From Ceratopteris richardii (taxonomy: Eukaryota; Streptophyta; Polypodiopsida; Polypodiales; Pteridaceae), in contig CM035407.1 in NCBI GenBank assembly GCA_020310875.1, positions 92,149,132 through 92,213,131 of the forward strand: a stretch of DNA of 64,000 nt, read 5' to 3'. Below, piece by piece: positions 46,396 to 55,860 of the stretch. Made by a program: the position numbers and the translations under genes. The notes beneath the pieces are model-generated. The model was not told where the DNA came from and did no database searches. It saw only the letters and a list, made by a program, of their open reading frames with translations. How positions within the stretch are numbered: the first letter of the stretch is position 1; the number at the start of each line of letters is the position of its first letter.

Positions 46396-48144
46396 ATGAA
46401 CCTGAGATCGGGAAGACACCTAGGGAGAGACCGTCAAAGCGTTAGATCATCCGAGGCTAGCGTCAACCATGCAGCCAGATCTTGGGCCCAACAATTGAGT
46501 GATTACTCCTACGCCCTAGACTTAGAAACCAGTGACTCTGACATGTCGTATAGCATGGAAAGACCTCTAGGTAGCTCAGGAATGGCATACCTAGAAAGAC
46601 CTGAAGGTCCCTACAAGACTCAATTGGAATACATCCAGACCAACCGCCTAGGTGCACGCATCTATGAGGATGGTTTGCGAAGATCTGTTGTCCTAATTAA
46701 AAATCCGAATCAGCCCATTGGACTAGAACACCCTGTAGTCAAGTTTGAAAATGGTTCATACATAGATAAAGAAGGAACAATGTATGTGGTCACCAACCAA
46801 CCTGAAAGGACAGATGAGTTTGGCAACATAATCTCTGAACCTGAATTAGGTGACATAGAGCAAGGGAACTTAGGAAAGGAGCCGAAAACCCCTCGAGGCA
46901 AATCGGTCCTAACAAGGATAATCACTCGAGAGTTAGTTCCCCAGGATAATAGGAGCATAGACTTGCTCTGGAACCAAGAAACGGATGAGGCTTTTTGGAG
47001 GTACAAGCTTGAAAAGTCTGATGAAGTGGGAGCTCTTGCCATCTACGAATTCAAAGATCCTGATAGCCCAGGCAAGGTGACCTACTTAGATGATGCTTCT
47101 GAGAGAATCTTTGTGGTCTCTGAGCATGGAAGACACGCATACACGTGGAAGGGAGAATTTGTTTTTCCCCAACCTCGATCCAATGTGTCTTATGGCCACC
47201 AAGGAGCTGGAACATCTCAAGCTCATGGGACTCAAAGAGAAAGGAGTAGAGAGAGACCTGAGGTAAGCTTTGCCAATTCTTGGGGAAGGGAAAGAACGAG
47301 AACAGAAACAAATAGAGTGGAACCTGAGAGACATAGAGCCCCAGGGAACCGAAGAAATGCCGATGATTTCCCTTTGCCAAGACCGAGAGAGCACACGAGG
47401 ACCTTGAGACCGACCCAGCTAGTTAAGTCCATGAAAAACTACTTCGATGGCACTGGAGACCCCTACGATCATGTAGCTGAGTTTAGGCAAGTCTTGAGAG
47501 CTGAACAAGTTGAAGATCTGTTCACGCAGTACAATGCCTTTGGTCTAACCCTTAGGAACACCGCCCTGACATGGTTTCAACCACTAAACGAGAGGCAGTT
47601 TAGGAGCATAGATCAACTTCTAGAGGCATTCATTATCGAATTCTCTAAAAGTGGCATAAGAGATAACACATCCTCCCTGATATACAGCTTCAAACAAACA
47701 TCTCAAGAGACAGTGAGGCTTGCAGGCAGAAGATTTAGGCAATATCTAGAGAGATGCCCGGCCCCAGAGTTCCCCACTCCAGCCAAGCAAGTGGCCTTAT
47801 TTTTAGATGGATTGTTAAGGACCAAATTGAGATCATATGTGTACTTGAAGGACCCTAGATCCATAGAAGAATGTGTACGCATGTGCATAGACATTGAGGA
47901 TAATCTAGGGGAGGAATTAGAGCTCTCAAAAATCTATAAAGATTCAGATAGTTCTAGTAGCCTCATTTCCTCACAATCCACATCAATTGAGGATCTAGCA
48001 GAAAAGGTAGCTAAGAAATTAGGTGTCTCTAGCAAGCAGATTCCTAGATTTGCCCCCGAAAAACGATGCTATACCTGTGGAGGAGACCATATGGCTAATG
48101 TGTGCCCCATCATGGCTCAACCCCAAGTGAACCCTAACAACTAG
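46396..48144 (+). CDS. gag: Gag polyprotein of Gypsy-A
   Basis: Uninterrupted for 582 codons from ATG 46396 (MNLRSGRHLG). The open frame extends 13 codons upstream to a GTG, but plants need ATG and the F copy also starts MNLRSG-like. Domains: N-terminal part with GARIYEDGLRRSVV and VTNQPERTDEFGN; SERIFVVSEHGRHAYTW; an Arg/Glu-rich linker; the capsid-like gag domain (about residues 330-500) with NYFDGTGDPYDHVAEFRQ and YNAFGLTLRNTALTWFQ; and a knuckle CYTCGGDHMANVC (Cys-X2-Cys-X3-His-X4-Cys). It forms the particle and binds RNA. It probably once continued into pol: after the stop at 48142-48144 the same frame gives a second knuckle-like HTAQDCP, then shifts near 48212. Confidence 0.85.
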   Translation: MNLRSGRHLGRDRQSVRSSEASVNHAARSWAQQLSDYSYALDLETSDSDMSYSMERPLGSSGMAYLERPEGPYKTQLEYIQTNRLGARIYEDGLRRSVVLIKNPNQPIGLEHPVVKFENGSYIDKEGTMYVVTNQPERTDEFGNIISEPELGDIEQGNLGKEPKTPRGKSVLTRIITRELVPQDNRSIDLLWNQETDEAFWRYKLEKSDEVGALAIYEFKDPDSPGKVTYLDDASERIFVVSEHGRHAYTWKGEFVFPQPRSNVSYGHQGAGTSQAHGTQRERSRERPEVSFANSWGRERTRTETNRVEPERHRAPGNRRNADDFPLPRPREHTRTLRPTQLVKSMKNYFDGTGDPYDHVAEFRQVLRAEQVEDLFTQYNAFGLTLRNTALTWFQPLNERQFRSIDQLLEAFIIEFSKSGIRDNTSSLIYSFKQTSQETVRLAGRRFRQYLERCPAPEFPTPAKQVALFLDGLLRTKLRSYVYLKDPRSIEECVRMCIDIEDNLGEELELSKIYKDSDSSSSLISSQSTSIEDLAEKVAKKLGVSSKQIPRFAPEKRCYTCGGDHMANVCPIMAQPQVNPNN

Positions 48145-49541
48145 TACTGCACCATAGAAAGGAGGTACACCAATCACACAGCACAAGACTGTCCTTATAA
48201 CAAACAAGTTGTTACCCTAATCAGTACCCACAACAACAGTATGCTAGGCCCCAGCAAATCTATCAACCACCCTATCAAGGGCAACAAAGACCGCAACCAG
48301 TCCTAGCACAGCAACCTCCTGCCCCCACCAATGTGATTCCAGTAAAGTATGTAGCGGCAGAAGAAAATCTAAATAGAGCTTTAGTGCCAGTGACACCCTC
48401 GCTTTCAGAAAGTGATCCAAGTGATCATAGTTTTGACTCCACCCATGTTGAGAGCCCCCAGGCCTACTACATGCAATCACTAGAGCATAGTGAGTCATAT
48501 TATTATGAAGAATCGAATGAATCTAGTGGGGAGCCAGAATACGCAAACTTCATGTATGCCAACCCCAACTCGAGATCCCAACCTAGGCCGATGAGACCTC
48601 CATTTCCTAGAGGGCCATGCTATCGTTGTCAGGGAGATCATCTCATTCGTGATTGCCCTCTACCTGCACCGACACCAACCCAATCTGTGACGATTCAAGG
48701 CTTTTGTCCCGATTGTGGAAAGGAGCATTTGTTATGAGAGTGTCCCAAGAACCCCGCCAATATGCCAAAAATTGCTCCTATCAATGTTAGTGGCTTAGTG
48801 GTAGACTCCACAGGAAGTGTGACTTCCACAGCTCCAGTACAAGTCATCACGAGAGCTCAGGCACTTAAGCAGAACCAAGACTTAGGCCAGGAAAAGAATG
48901 CGGAGATTAGCGAGACTGAGAGCCAGAATAAGAAGAGGACAAGAGCTTGGAGAGATAGCCGTGAACGTATGAAACGGAAATGGGCAAGAAAGATGAGCGA
49001 ACTTGAGGAAAGCCTACGAGAAACCAAAGCCAAAATCATAGAAATCACATCTCAAACGCACTCTCACACATCCCCGCCACTACCCTCCCCTTCACCCTCC
49101 ATTCCTCCACCCACCTACCCACCACACGTAACCCAACCACCACCCTGACTAGGATCAGTCTTAGCCGATCCCACTCCTGAAGATCTAGACATGATGCTTA
49201 AAGCATATCAGGCCAGAATCCAAGAAGGGCCCAATGCAACAGATCATGAGAAATGTTACCCTAGAGCCGATCTAGAGATAGAGCGAACAAAGCTTTGTGC
49301 TAAAATGGTCGAATTGGCCCAAGCCATGTTTGAGACCAATCGCCTTTTCACTTGCTCTAGCTCCACTAGAACACCATTGCATTTTGATGGTCTGTTAGAC
49401 AGATTGGAGATGTTAATTGCAAAGTCTGGAAAAACCAACTCCCAGGCTAAGGAGAAGGCAAATGCTAGAACAAGCATCCCTCCCAAGGAAGCTTATGTGC
49501 CTAACTCCACTGAACCAGACACCTCTTCTTCTATGAATTGA
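48145..49541 (+). pseudogene. Gag-PR linker with extra zinc knuckles and coiled coil, Gypsy-A
   Basis: After a frameshift near 48212 a Gln/Pro-rich stretch leads to 48333-48737 with CYRCQGDHLIRDC and CPDCGKEHLL, stop, ECP (two more Cys-X2-Cys-X3-His-X4-Cys knuckles, the last cut by a stop at 48735-48737). 48762-49148 has a basic helix, RERMKRKWARKMSELEESLR (predicted coiled coil), and a Ser/Pro tail. 49191-49541 is helical. All are in one frame, separated by single stops, and continue into PR1. Four knuckle-like units in one polyprotein is more than usual. Confidence 0.75.
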
Positions 49542-49556
49542 TACACATCCGAATTC

Positions 49557-50843
49557 TTGCGAGAGATTCAAGAAGAGAAATGGGCTAAAGAGAGTGAAGT
49601 TCCTCCTCCCATTGAACTTGTGGATGACACACACGATCAATTCCCACAAGACCTTCCATCCATTTATGTAGAGCAGGAGAGCGTCCAATCTCAAGAGAGA
49701 TTCGACTTCGAGTCCAATTCCTTACAAGAGCTACCCCATTTCACAGGTCCATGGGAAGCTAAGTCTACTTGTATGAGAGCACCAACCGTCATGGTAAGAA
49801 ACGAAGATTCAGTCATACCTAGGAACACAGAGGTAGTGAAGAACACCAAAGTGCAGTGCAATCTCACTTTGGAAGAGCTGCTTAAGGTTAGACCAGAAGT
49901 GTGGAAACATGTAGCCAATCAAGTGTCCGAAGTAGCAAAACCGCGTTCCCAGGTAGGATCCCAGAGAACAGTGCCAGAAATACCCTTGGATAAGATAGGA
50001 GACATGAGTGAGGGCGAAGAGGGAAACACATATCTCCCCATCACTCATCAGGGCTACACAACCAAGGCCATTTTGGACTCAGGTGCATGCGTTGCAATTG
50101 CTACCACTTCCTTATGGAAACGATGGGGCAAGCCAGCTCTCAGGCCAACGAGAATGAAATTGCAGATGGCTGACGGGCACATAGAAAGACCCTTAGGACT
50201 ACTAGAGGGGATAACTCTCACTACTTGTGGTGTAGAGTTTGAGCACACATTTGCTATCTGTGACTTTAGCAAAAAGCAAGCCTATGAGATGATTTTGGGA
50301 AGACCATTTATGCGGCAGTTGCAAGTGGTACAGGATTGGGGAACCAATTCCTTGTATTTGCAACACTTAGGTGTTACAACCAAAGTCAATCTCAAGGATT
50401 ACTCTCATAGAGATGTCCCTCCTATCCAATGGAACCCCATCCATAGAGCCAAAGATGATACGGAATCGGTGCATTCCATGAGATCAGGATCCTCATGGAT
50501 GCATGAAGATACTCACTTATGGATGTGTAAAGTGGCAGTGGAAGAGGAAAAAAGAGAAAAAGCCAGAGAGGTAGGTGCGAAGGAAACACATAGATCAGTT
50601 CAAGACCCAGCCTATGCACCTGTAGTATTTCCGGACAAAGAATTTGAACCTCACGGCTGGGCAGAAATCCTAGCAACAATGGATGTAGCCATCAATGAAG
50701 AACAATGGACACCTCACTGTGATGAGGATGGCTATGACATTTCTGTCTTCTCCATAGAGCCAATCATGGGAGATGCAGTTTTAGAAGAATGCGAACGTAG
50801 CCCTGATGCATTTGAAGATGCAAGTGACTCCGATCTTGAGTGA
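49557..50843 (+). pseudogene. pol: Protease (PR1) of Gypsy-A
   Basis: 428 open codons in frame with the linker upstream and RT downstream. ILDSGACVAIATTSLW is the Asp-Ser-Gly active site (about residue 170), and YEMILGRPFMRQL the conserved C-terminal protease motif. A 150-residue C-terminal extension, rich in Glu/Asp, leads to a stop at 50841-50843, seven bases before the RT reading frame. Protease would cut the polyprotein. PR1 is the normal protease; PR2 lies after integrase. Confidence 0.85.
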
Positions 50844-50849
50844 ATCATC

Positions 50850-52412
50850 ATGGACCCACCCTTTGCATCAGACGAAGAATATTTCTATGAAGTAGAAGTT
50901 TACCCTCAGAGACATGAAGAGCTCACTAATGATGTGAGATTAACCACACAAGTGACCAATAAGAGTGAGGGAAAGAAAAGGACAAAGAGAGAAGCCGCAC
51001 CAGAGAAGGAAGAATCCCTATTTGAGGTCCCTGAAAATTTCAAGAAGTATGCAATAGAAGATAGGAGAGTCATGGTAAGGATGCCAAAACGCGATGCACA
51101 AGCAGGAGAGGCCTATGATAACAAAGAAACCACCAAGAAGGTAGTGGTAGCCATAGAAGAAGGAGAAGAGAGGTGCACTTACATAGGACATGACCTCACT
51201 GAGGAAGAGGAGCATGAGCTGATAGCTTTGCTAAGAGAGTACAGAGATGTATTCGCTTGGAGCTACAAAGATTTGAAAGGTGTAGACCCTGACATATGCA
51301 CCCATACGATTCCTATGACCACAGAGGCCATACCTTCTAAACAAAAGCCATACACATACAATGACAACTATGCTGCCAAGATCAAAGAAGAAATAGACCG
51401 CTTGGTTGAAGCTGGATTTATCTATGAAATTGAGCATACTGAATGGGTGTCCCCCATTGTAGTGGTGCCCAAAAAGAATAGTAAAGTACGTGTATGCATT
51501 AACTTGAAAAAGGTTAACGCAGCCACTATCAGGGATAGTTATCCGCTTCCTATCACCGAGCATTTATTAGAAAGGGTAGCCCGCAAGGAAGTGTACAGCT
51601 TCCTTGATGGGTTCTCAGGTTACAACCAAGTAGCCATTGCTCCAGAGGATCAGCATAAGACGGCTTTTGCCACAGAGTGGGGCATATTCGCTTTAAGGGT
51701 AATGCCATTCGGGCTTACCAATGCTCCCGCAACCTTCCAGAGATTGATGTGCCATGTGTTTAAAGAGTTCCTGAGAAAGAATTTGGAAGTCTATGTTGAT
51801 GATCTCTGTGCTCATTCCAACATTAGACAAACACATATACCTGAACTCAGGAAAATCTTTGAAAAATGTAGGGAATATCAAGTCTGCCTGAAACCAGAAA
51901 AGTGCATTTTCATGGTCAGGCAAGGCAAGATTTTAGGACACATAATTTCAAAGAATGGCATCTCCACTGACGAAGAGAAGGTGAGAGCTATTGCAGAACT
52001 ACCTAGGCCAAAGAACGTCAAGGAAGTGCAAGCTTTCATGGGGCATTGTGGTTACTACCGACGTTTCATTCACATGTATGCCATCATTGCAAAGCCTCTG
52101 TACGGACTGCTGACAAACTTTGAGTGGACTGAGGAATGTGAGAACTCTTTCAATGAGCTCAAACGGCGATTATGCTCAGCACCAATCTTGACCACACCAG
52201 ATTGGAATAAGCCCTTCCATGTGCATGTGGATGCATCCAATTATGCCATTGGGTGTGTGCTTGCACAACCTACTGGTGAAGGTAATATGGACCTTCCAAT
52301 TGCCTATGCTAGTAGACAACTGAATGCAGCTGAACAGAATTATACCACGACTGAGAGAGAAGGACTAGGCATGGTATATGCAGTTAAAAAGTTTAGACAT
52401 TACTTCTTGTAA
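50850..52412 (+). pseudogene. pol: Reverse transcriptase and RNase H (first part) of Gypsy-A
   Basis: 520 open codons. RT: EIEHTEWVSPIVVVPKKNSK, RVCINLKKVNAATIRDSYPLP, FLDGFSGYNQV, ALRVMPFGLTNAPATFQRLM and the catalytic EVYVDDLCAHS (YVDD). Connection: GHCGYYRRFI. RNase H: PFHVHVDASNYAIGCVLAQ (first Asp) and YTTTEREGLGMVYAVKKF (Glu). A frameshift at about 52405-52413 follows HYFL. RT-RNase H makes cDNA from the RNA. I see no second archaeal-type RNase H of Tat elements. Confidence 0.92.
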
Positions 52413-52413
52413 A

Positions 52414-53011
52414 TAAGTTTAAATTTTTTACTGATCATCAAGCTCTACTTTACTTGGTAAACAAACCATGCAATACCGATAAATTAGTAAGATGGTTTCT
52501 CTTGCTAATGGAATACGACTTTGAGGTTGTGGTAAGAAAAGGCAAGACTCACTTGAGAGCAGACCATCTCCCTAGACTCACATCGGGAGAAGCCCCACAA
52601 GGAGTATCAGATGACCTTCCTGATGCTTACTTGTTTAATCTGGAAGTTGTACCTCAGTGGGCCAAGCCATTAGTGCCAGTATTGACATACGGGCCTAACC
52701 ACCCAGTAATGAACACACAGGATAGGGAGATAGTAAAAGCTCAAAAGTACCATATAATGGCAGGAAGCATGTACAAACATACCGATCAAGGGATATTAGC
52801 CTGTTGTGTGGAAGAGGATGAGTATGCAAAGTAGTTGCAATTAGCACATGTGGGTGCATTACAGCAACACTACTCGAGACAAAGAACCTTACAGACGTTG
52901 AGGAGACTTGGAATACACTGGCCAACCATGGAAGCTGATGTTCATAGGATGTGCAAAGAATGCCCAATCTGTCGCACTAAACCACCAGTGGAACACGCCA
53001 CTCTTTATTGA
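52414..53011 (+). pseudogene. pol: RNase H C-terminus and first integrase zinc domain (HHCC-1)
   Basis: In the shifted frame: KFFTDHQALLYLVNK (third RNase H Asp), RADHLPRL (fourth Asp). Then a first zinc-binding module: VPQWAKPLVPVL, YHIMAGSMYKH, stop at 52832, LAHVGALQQHY, LGIHWPTMEADVHRMCKECPIC. Its His-X6-His and Cys-X2-Cys pairs are complete. It ends PPVEHATLY and a stop (53009-53011), after which a second copy of the module begins. Confidence 0.82.
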
Positions 53012-53830
53012 GTGTCCTTAGTGCCAGATTGGAGTGAACCGTTAGTAGCATTCCTAAGAACGAAAACATTCCCTCAAGAGATGACATTGGCTAGACAACG
53101 GACCCTAGAACAAGAAGCTATAAACTATGCTCTCATTGGAGATAATCTATACAAACGAGGAAAAGATGGGTATCTTAGAATATGTGTCCACGAGAGCGAG
53201 TACCTCAAGATATTGGAGACTGCTCATCAAGGTGTAGCAGGAGGACAGTTCGGTCCAGATAGGGTGATCCAGGCCATTCTATTTGCAGGATTTTGGTGGC
53301 CCACCCTTCACATGGATTCACAAACCTATGTGAAGAGGTGTGAGGTTTGTCACCGAACCCAGTATCCCATACGCAAGGATGAGATGCCATTGAAGCCTAT
53401 GATGGGTGGACGTGCGTTCTCTAAGTGGGAAATAGACTTTGTTGGTCCTATTAATCCCCCAGCTAAGGGTTCCCATGCTGAGTACATCATTGTTGCCACA
53501 GATTATCTCACCAAGTGGGTAGAGGTAAAAGCTACGACAAAGAACGATGCTCAGACAACTGCTAAATTCTTGTTTGAGAATGTATTCACAAGGTACGGGC
53601 TACCTATAGAGCTAGTAAGTGATAGGGGCACTCACTTCTTGAATGAAGTGATTGAAAATCTACTCCAAGAATTCTTGGTAATTCATAAGAAGTCTGCCCC
53701 CCACCACCCACAAGCTAATGGGCAAGCCGAAAGCACAAACAAGATTCTGTGCAATGTGTTGACCAAATTAGTGAATAATAAACGCTCTGATTGGGACAAA
53801 CAACTACACCATGCTGTTTGGGCATACTGA
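53012..53830 (+). pseudogene. pol: Integrase: second zinc domain and catalytic core, Gypsy-A
   Basis: Frame open from a GTG after the stop; no ATG is needed because it is polyprotein. The second zinc module reads WSEPLVAFLRT, YALIGDNLYKRG, TAHQGVAGGQF, FWWPTLHMDSQTYVKRCEVC: same layout as HHCC-1, but the second His is Gln. Core: WEIDFVGPINPP (first Asp), LVSDRGTHFLNEV (second Asp), HPQANGQAESTNK (Glu). A stop follows LHHAVWAY (53828-53830). Integrase inserts the cDNA. Confidence 0.9.
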
Positions 53831-54480
53831 GTCGCCTACAAAACGGTACTCCAAGCCACCCCCTTTCAGATGGTATTTGGCCAAAATGCAGTGCTACCAT
53901 TGGACTTCTTAATACCTACATTGAAAGTAGCACAAGAGCATGAATGGACGGGTCATGAACTCTCCTCTAGACTTTTTGACCTTGAACGATTAAGTGAAAC
54001 TCGATTGAGGGCTGCAGCAGGAATTTATGCAGCCAAGAAGAGGCAAAAGGCATATTTCGATGCACACGTCAAGGATAAGGGCTTGAAAGCAGGAGACCTA
54101 GTCCTAGTCTACACCTTAAAGCAACATGCACGGAAGTTAGAGAAGAGAGGTTACGGGCCCATGATTATCAATAGAATCTCCACAAGTGGAGCAGTGCAAC
54201 TAGCCACTCTAGAGGGTGATATTCTACCAAGTTACATAAGTGGATGTAGAGTCAAGTTATATCAAGAACCCCTGACTGAAGAGATGCTAAATCGACTCAA
54301 CACTGCCAAGAAACGTAAGGAAGAAGAGAAACGAATTCGAGAAGAAGCACAGGCAGAAGCTTTAGAACGCATCCGACGAATGAAATTGAGGAGACAAGGC
54401 AGAGACCAGTCTATGCTAGACACTCAAGAACCTCTAGGCTATCCCATGGCCATGTGCGAGGCTTCAGGTGGACATTTCCA
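53831..54480 (+). pseudogene. pol: Integrase C-terminal domain, Gypsy-A
   Basis: Same frame as the core after the single stop. VFGQNAVLPLDFLIP, then DLVLVYTLKQHARKLEKRGYGPM (gypsy GPY/F-type module: GPMIINRI), then VKLYQEPLTEEMLNRLNTAKK and a basic, helical Lys/Glu/Arg tail. Gypsy-1 starts in this tail. The frame runs on into PR2. Confidence 0.85.
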
Positions 54481-54850
54481 TAGAATAATCGATCGACGAC
54501 CTTTTGTAACCCTAGAAGCAGGACAAGGAGATAGTGTAAGGGACAGTGAGAGCTTTAATTGACTCAGGGGCTGCCACTAGCGCAGTTCGACTTTCTTACT
54601 GCCAAGAGCTTCAATTACAAATCAATCCTATAGAGGCTTATCTCATAGGATTGGGAGGTGTGGAAACCCCTTGCATTGGTGAGGTGGAACTTCCCCTCTA
54701 CATTCAAGAGGTACTATGGTAGTCAAAGTGCTAGTGTGTGAAGACAAGGATCTTACCGAACCTCTTGTCCTGGGCCAAGACTGGATCTATGATCATGCAG
54801 TCAGCCTCAACCTAAGAAGTGGACTTCTTCAGGCATGGGTAGGCCAAAAT
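54481..54850 (+). pseudogene. Second retropepsin-like domain (PR2), Gypsy-A
   Basis: RRPFVTLEAGQG in the integrase frame, a one-base shift near 54540, then ALIDSGAATSAVRLSYCQ and GLGGVETPCIGEVELPLY. A compensating shift near 54713 leads to VKVLVCEDKDLTEPLVLGQ and DWIYDHAV. The same arrangement is in Gypsy-1 without the shifts. The conserved Asp-Ser-Gly and LVLGQDW motifs suggest an aspartic protease fold. A Gln replaces the residue usually Arg or Asn in the family's LGRPF/LGNDW motif. Confidence 0.7.
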
Positions 54851-55615
54851 CACATAACAATTGAATTAGAAAATCAAGCACATAGGCCACTAGAAGAGGC
54901 ACCGAATCCTGGTCCTTCCAGGAATCCACCTGAAATGAACCATGCTACTCTTGACCAAAGTTCTATGGTGCAAAGGATTGCCACTCATGACGAAGGCACA
55001 GAAGTCAACAAGGAGCTCCCTTATTTTCCAAAGAGAATTCAAGGAAAGCAAGCCGAAAAATACAAGATACAGAGGAGCCCGAGGACCAAGAAGAATGAAC
55101 ACCAACCAGTACAATACAGAATACCCCATGGCATGAAACAGATCTGGATATGCAAAGGTGAACGACCCTCCACTTTAGAGATAGGATTCCAAAGAGGTAT
55201 CAAGCGAGCTACAGTGTCGAGGACTACAGCAAAGGAGTACCCTAGACATCAATCTAGAAAAACCATTTCTATTTGGGTTCCAAAGTAGTCAATGAAGGCG
55301 ACCCCAAAAGCTTGACAAATATGGGTGCCCAAGACCTGCTTACTGGCTCAAATAACTTCACCTCCAATCACAAGATCAAACCAACACTCACGAGTCCTAT
55401 GGGCTCCCATACAAAGGCAACCATCTACACTCCACACCACCACATTATCGGTCACGCCTCGGAATGTTTGGAAATGGGTACCCAAAAAGTCCCAAACCCA
55501 ACACACTCTAGTCCGCAAACCTTCACACAACATCGCCAATAAAAGCAACGATTCCAGCATCAAAGTTTGGAGACCTAAACCCCATATCAAACCCCTTGAC
55601 CCACCTGTGTAAATC
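54851..55615 (+). pseudogene. Trp-motif spacer of Gypsy-A
   Basis: Frame of PR2 to 55288, then shifted. Motifs in order: KQIWICKGE (55140), ISIWVPK (55270), IWVPKTC (55317), VWKWVPKK (55465), IKVWRPKP (55560). Otherwise basic and Ser/Thr/Gln-rich, with little predicted structure. Function unknown. Confidence 0.6.
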
Positions 55616-55810
55616 CTTCCCCTCTGATGTAGGTGCATTCTGAGAACATTGCACAACCAAAGTATGCATCTAGAGTGAACCCTAATCTACTAACCCACAT
55701 GTACACACATCACGAATACTTCACCCACTAACCTCTGACCACTCAAAATGTCATGTTGGTATTGTAGAGGGAACACCATAACATCCTATTTCCAATGCAA
55801 TACTAATGTG

Positions 55811-55829
55811 CCTCTCTCTTTTCTTCTAG
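55811..55829 (+). promoter_or_regulatory. Splice-acceptor-like site before ORFX-A
   Basis: CCTCTCTCTTTTCTTCTAG: a long pyrimidine tract ending in AG, 31 bases before the ORFX ATG, with a CTAAT branch-like word at about 55803. It suggests ORFX is made from a spliced subgenomic RNA; inference. Confidence 0.55.
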
Positions 55830-55860
55830 TAGATAAGCATCAGCAACTACAAGCACTCTC

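Noticed and set aside
47051..47432. Minus-strand frames within Gypsy-A gag
   Set aside because: Shadows of the intact gag frame on the plus strand.
52414..53011. Second (archaeal-type) RNase H as in Tat elements
   Set aside because: The region between RNase H and integrase reads as a duplicated zinc module instead; no RNase H catalytic pattern.
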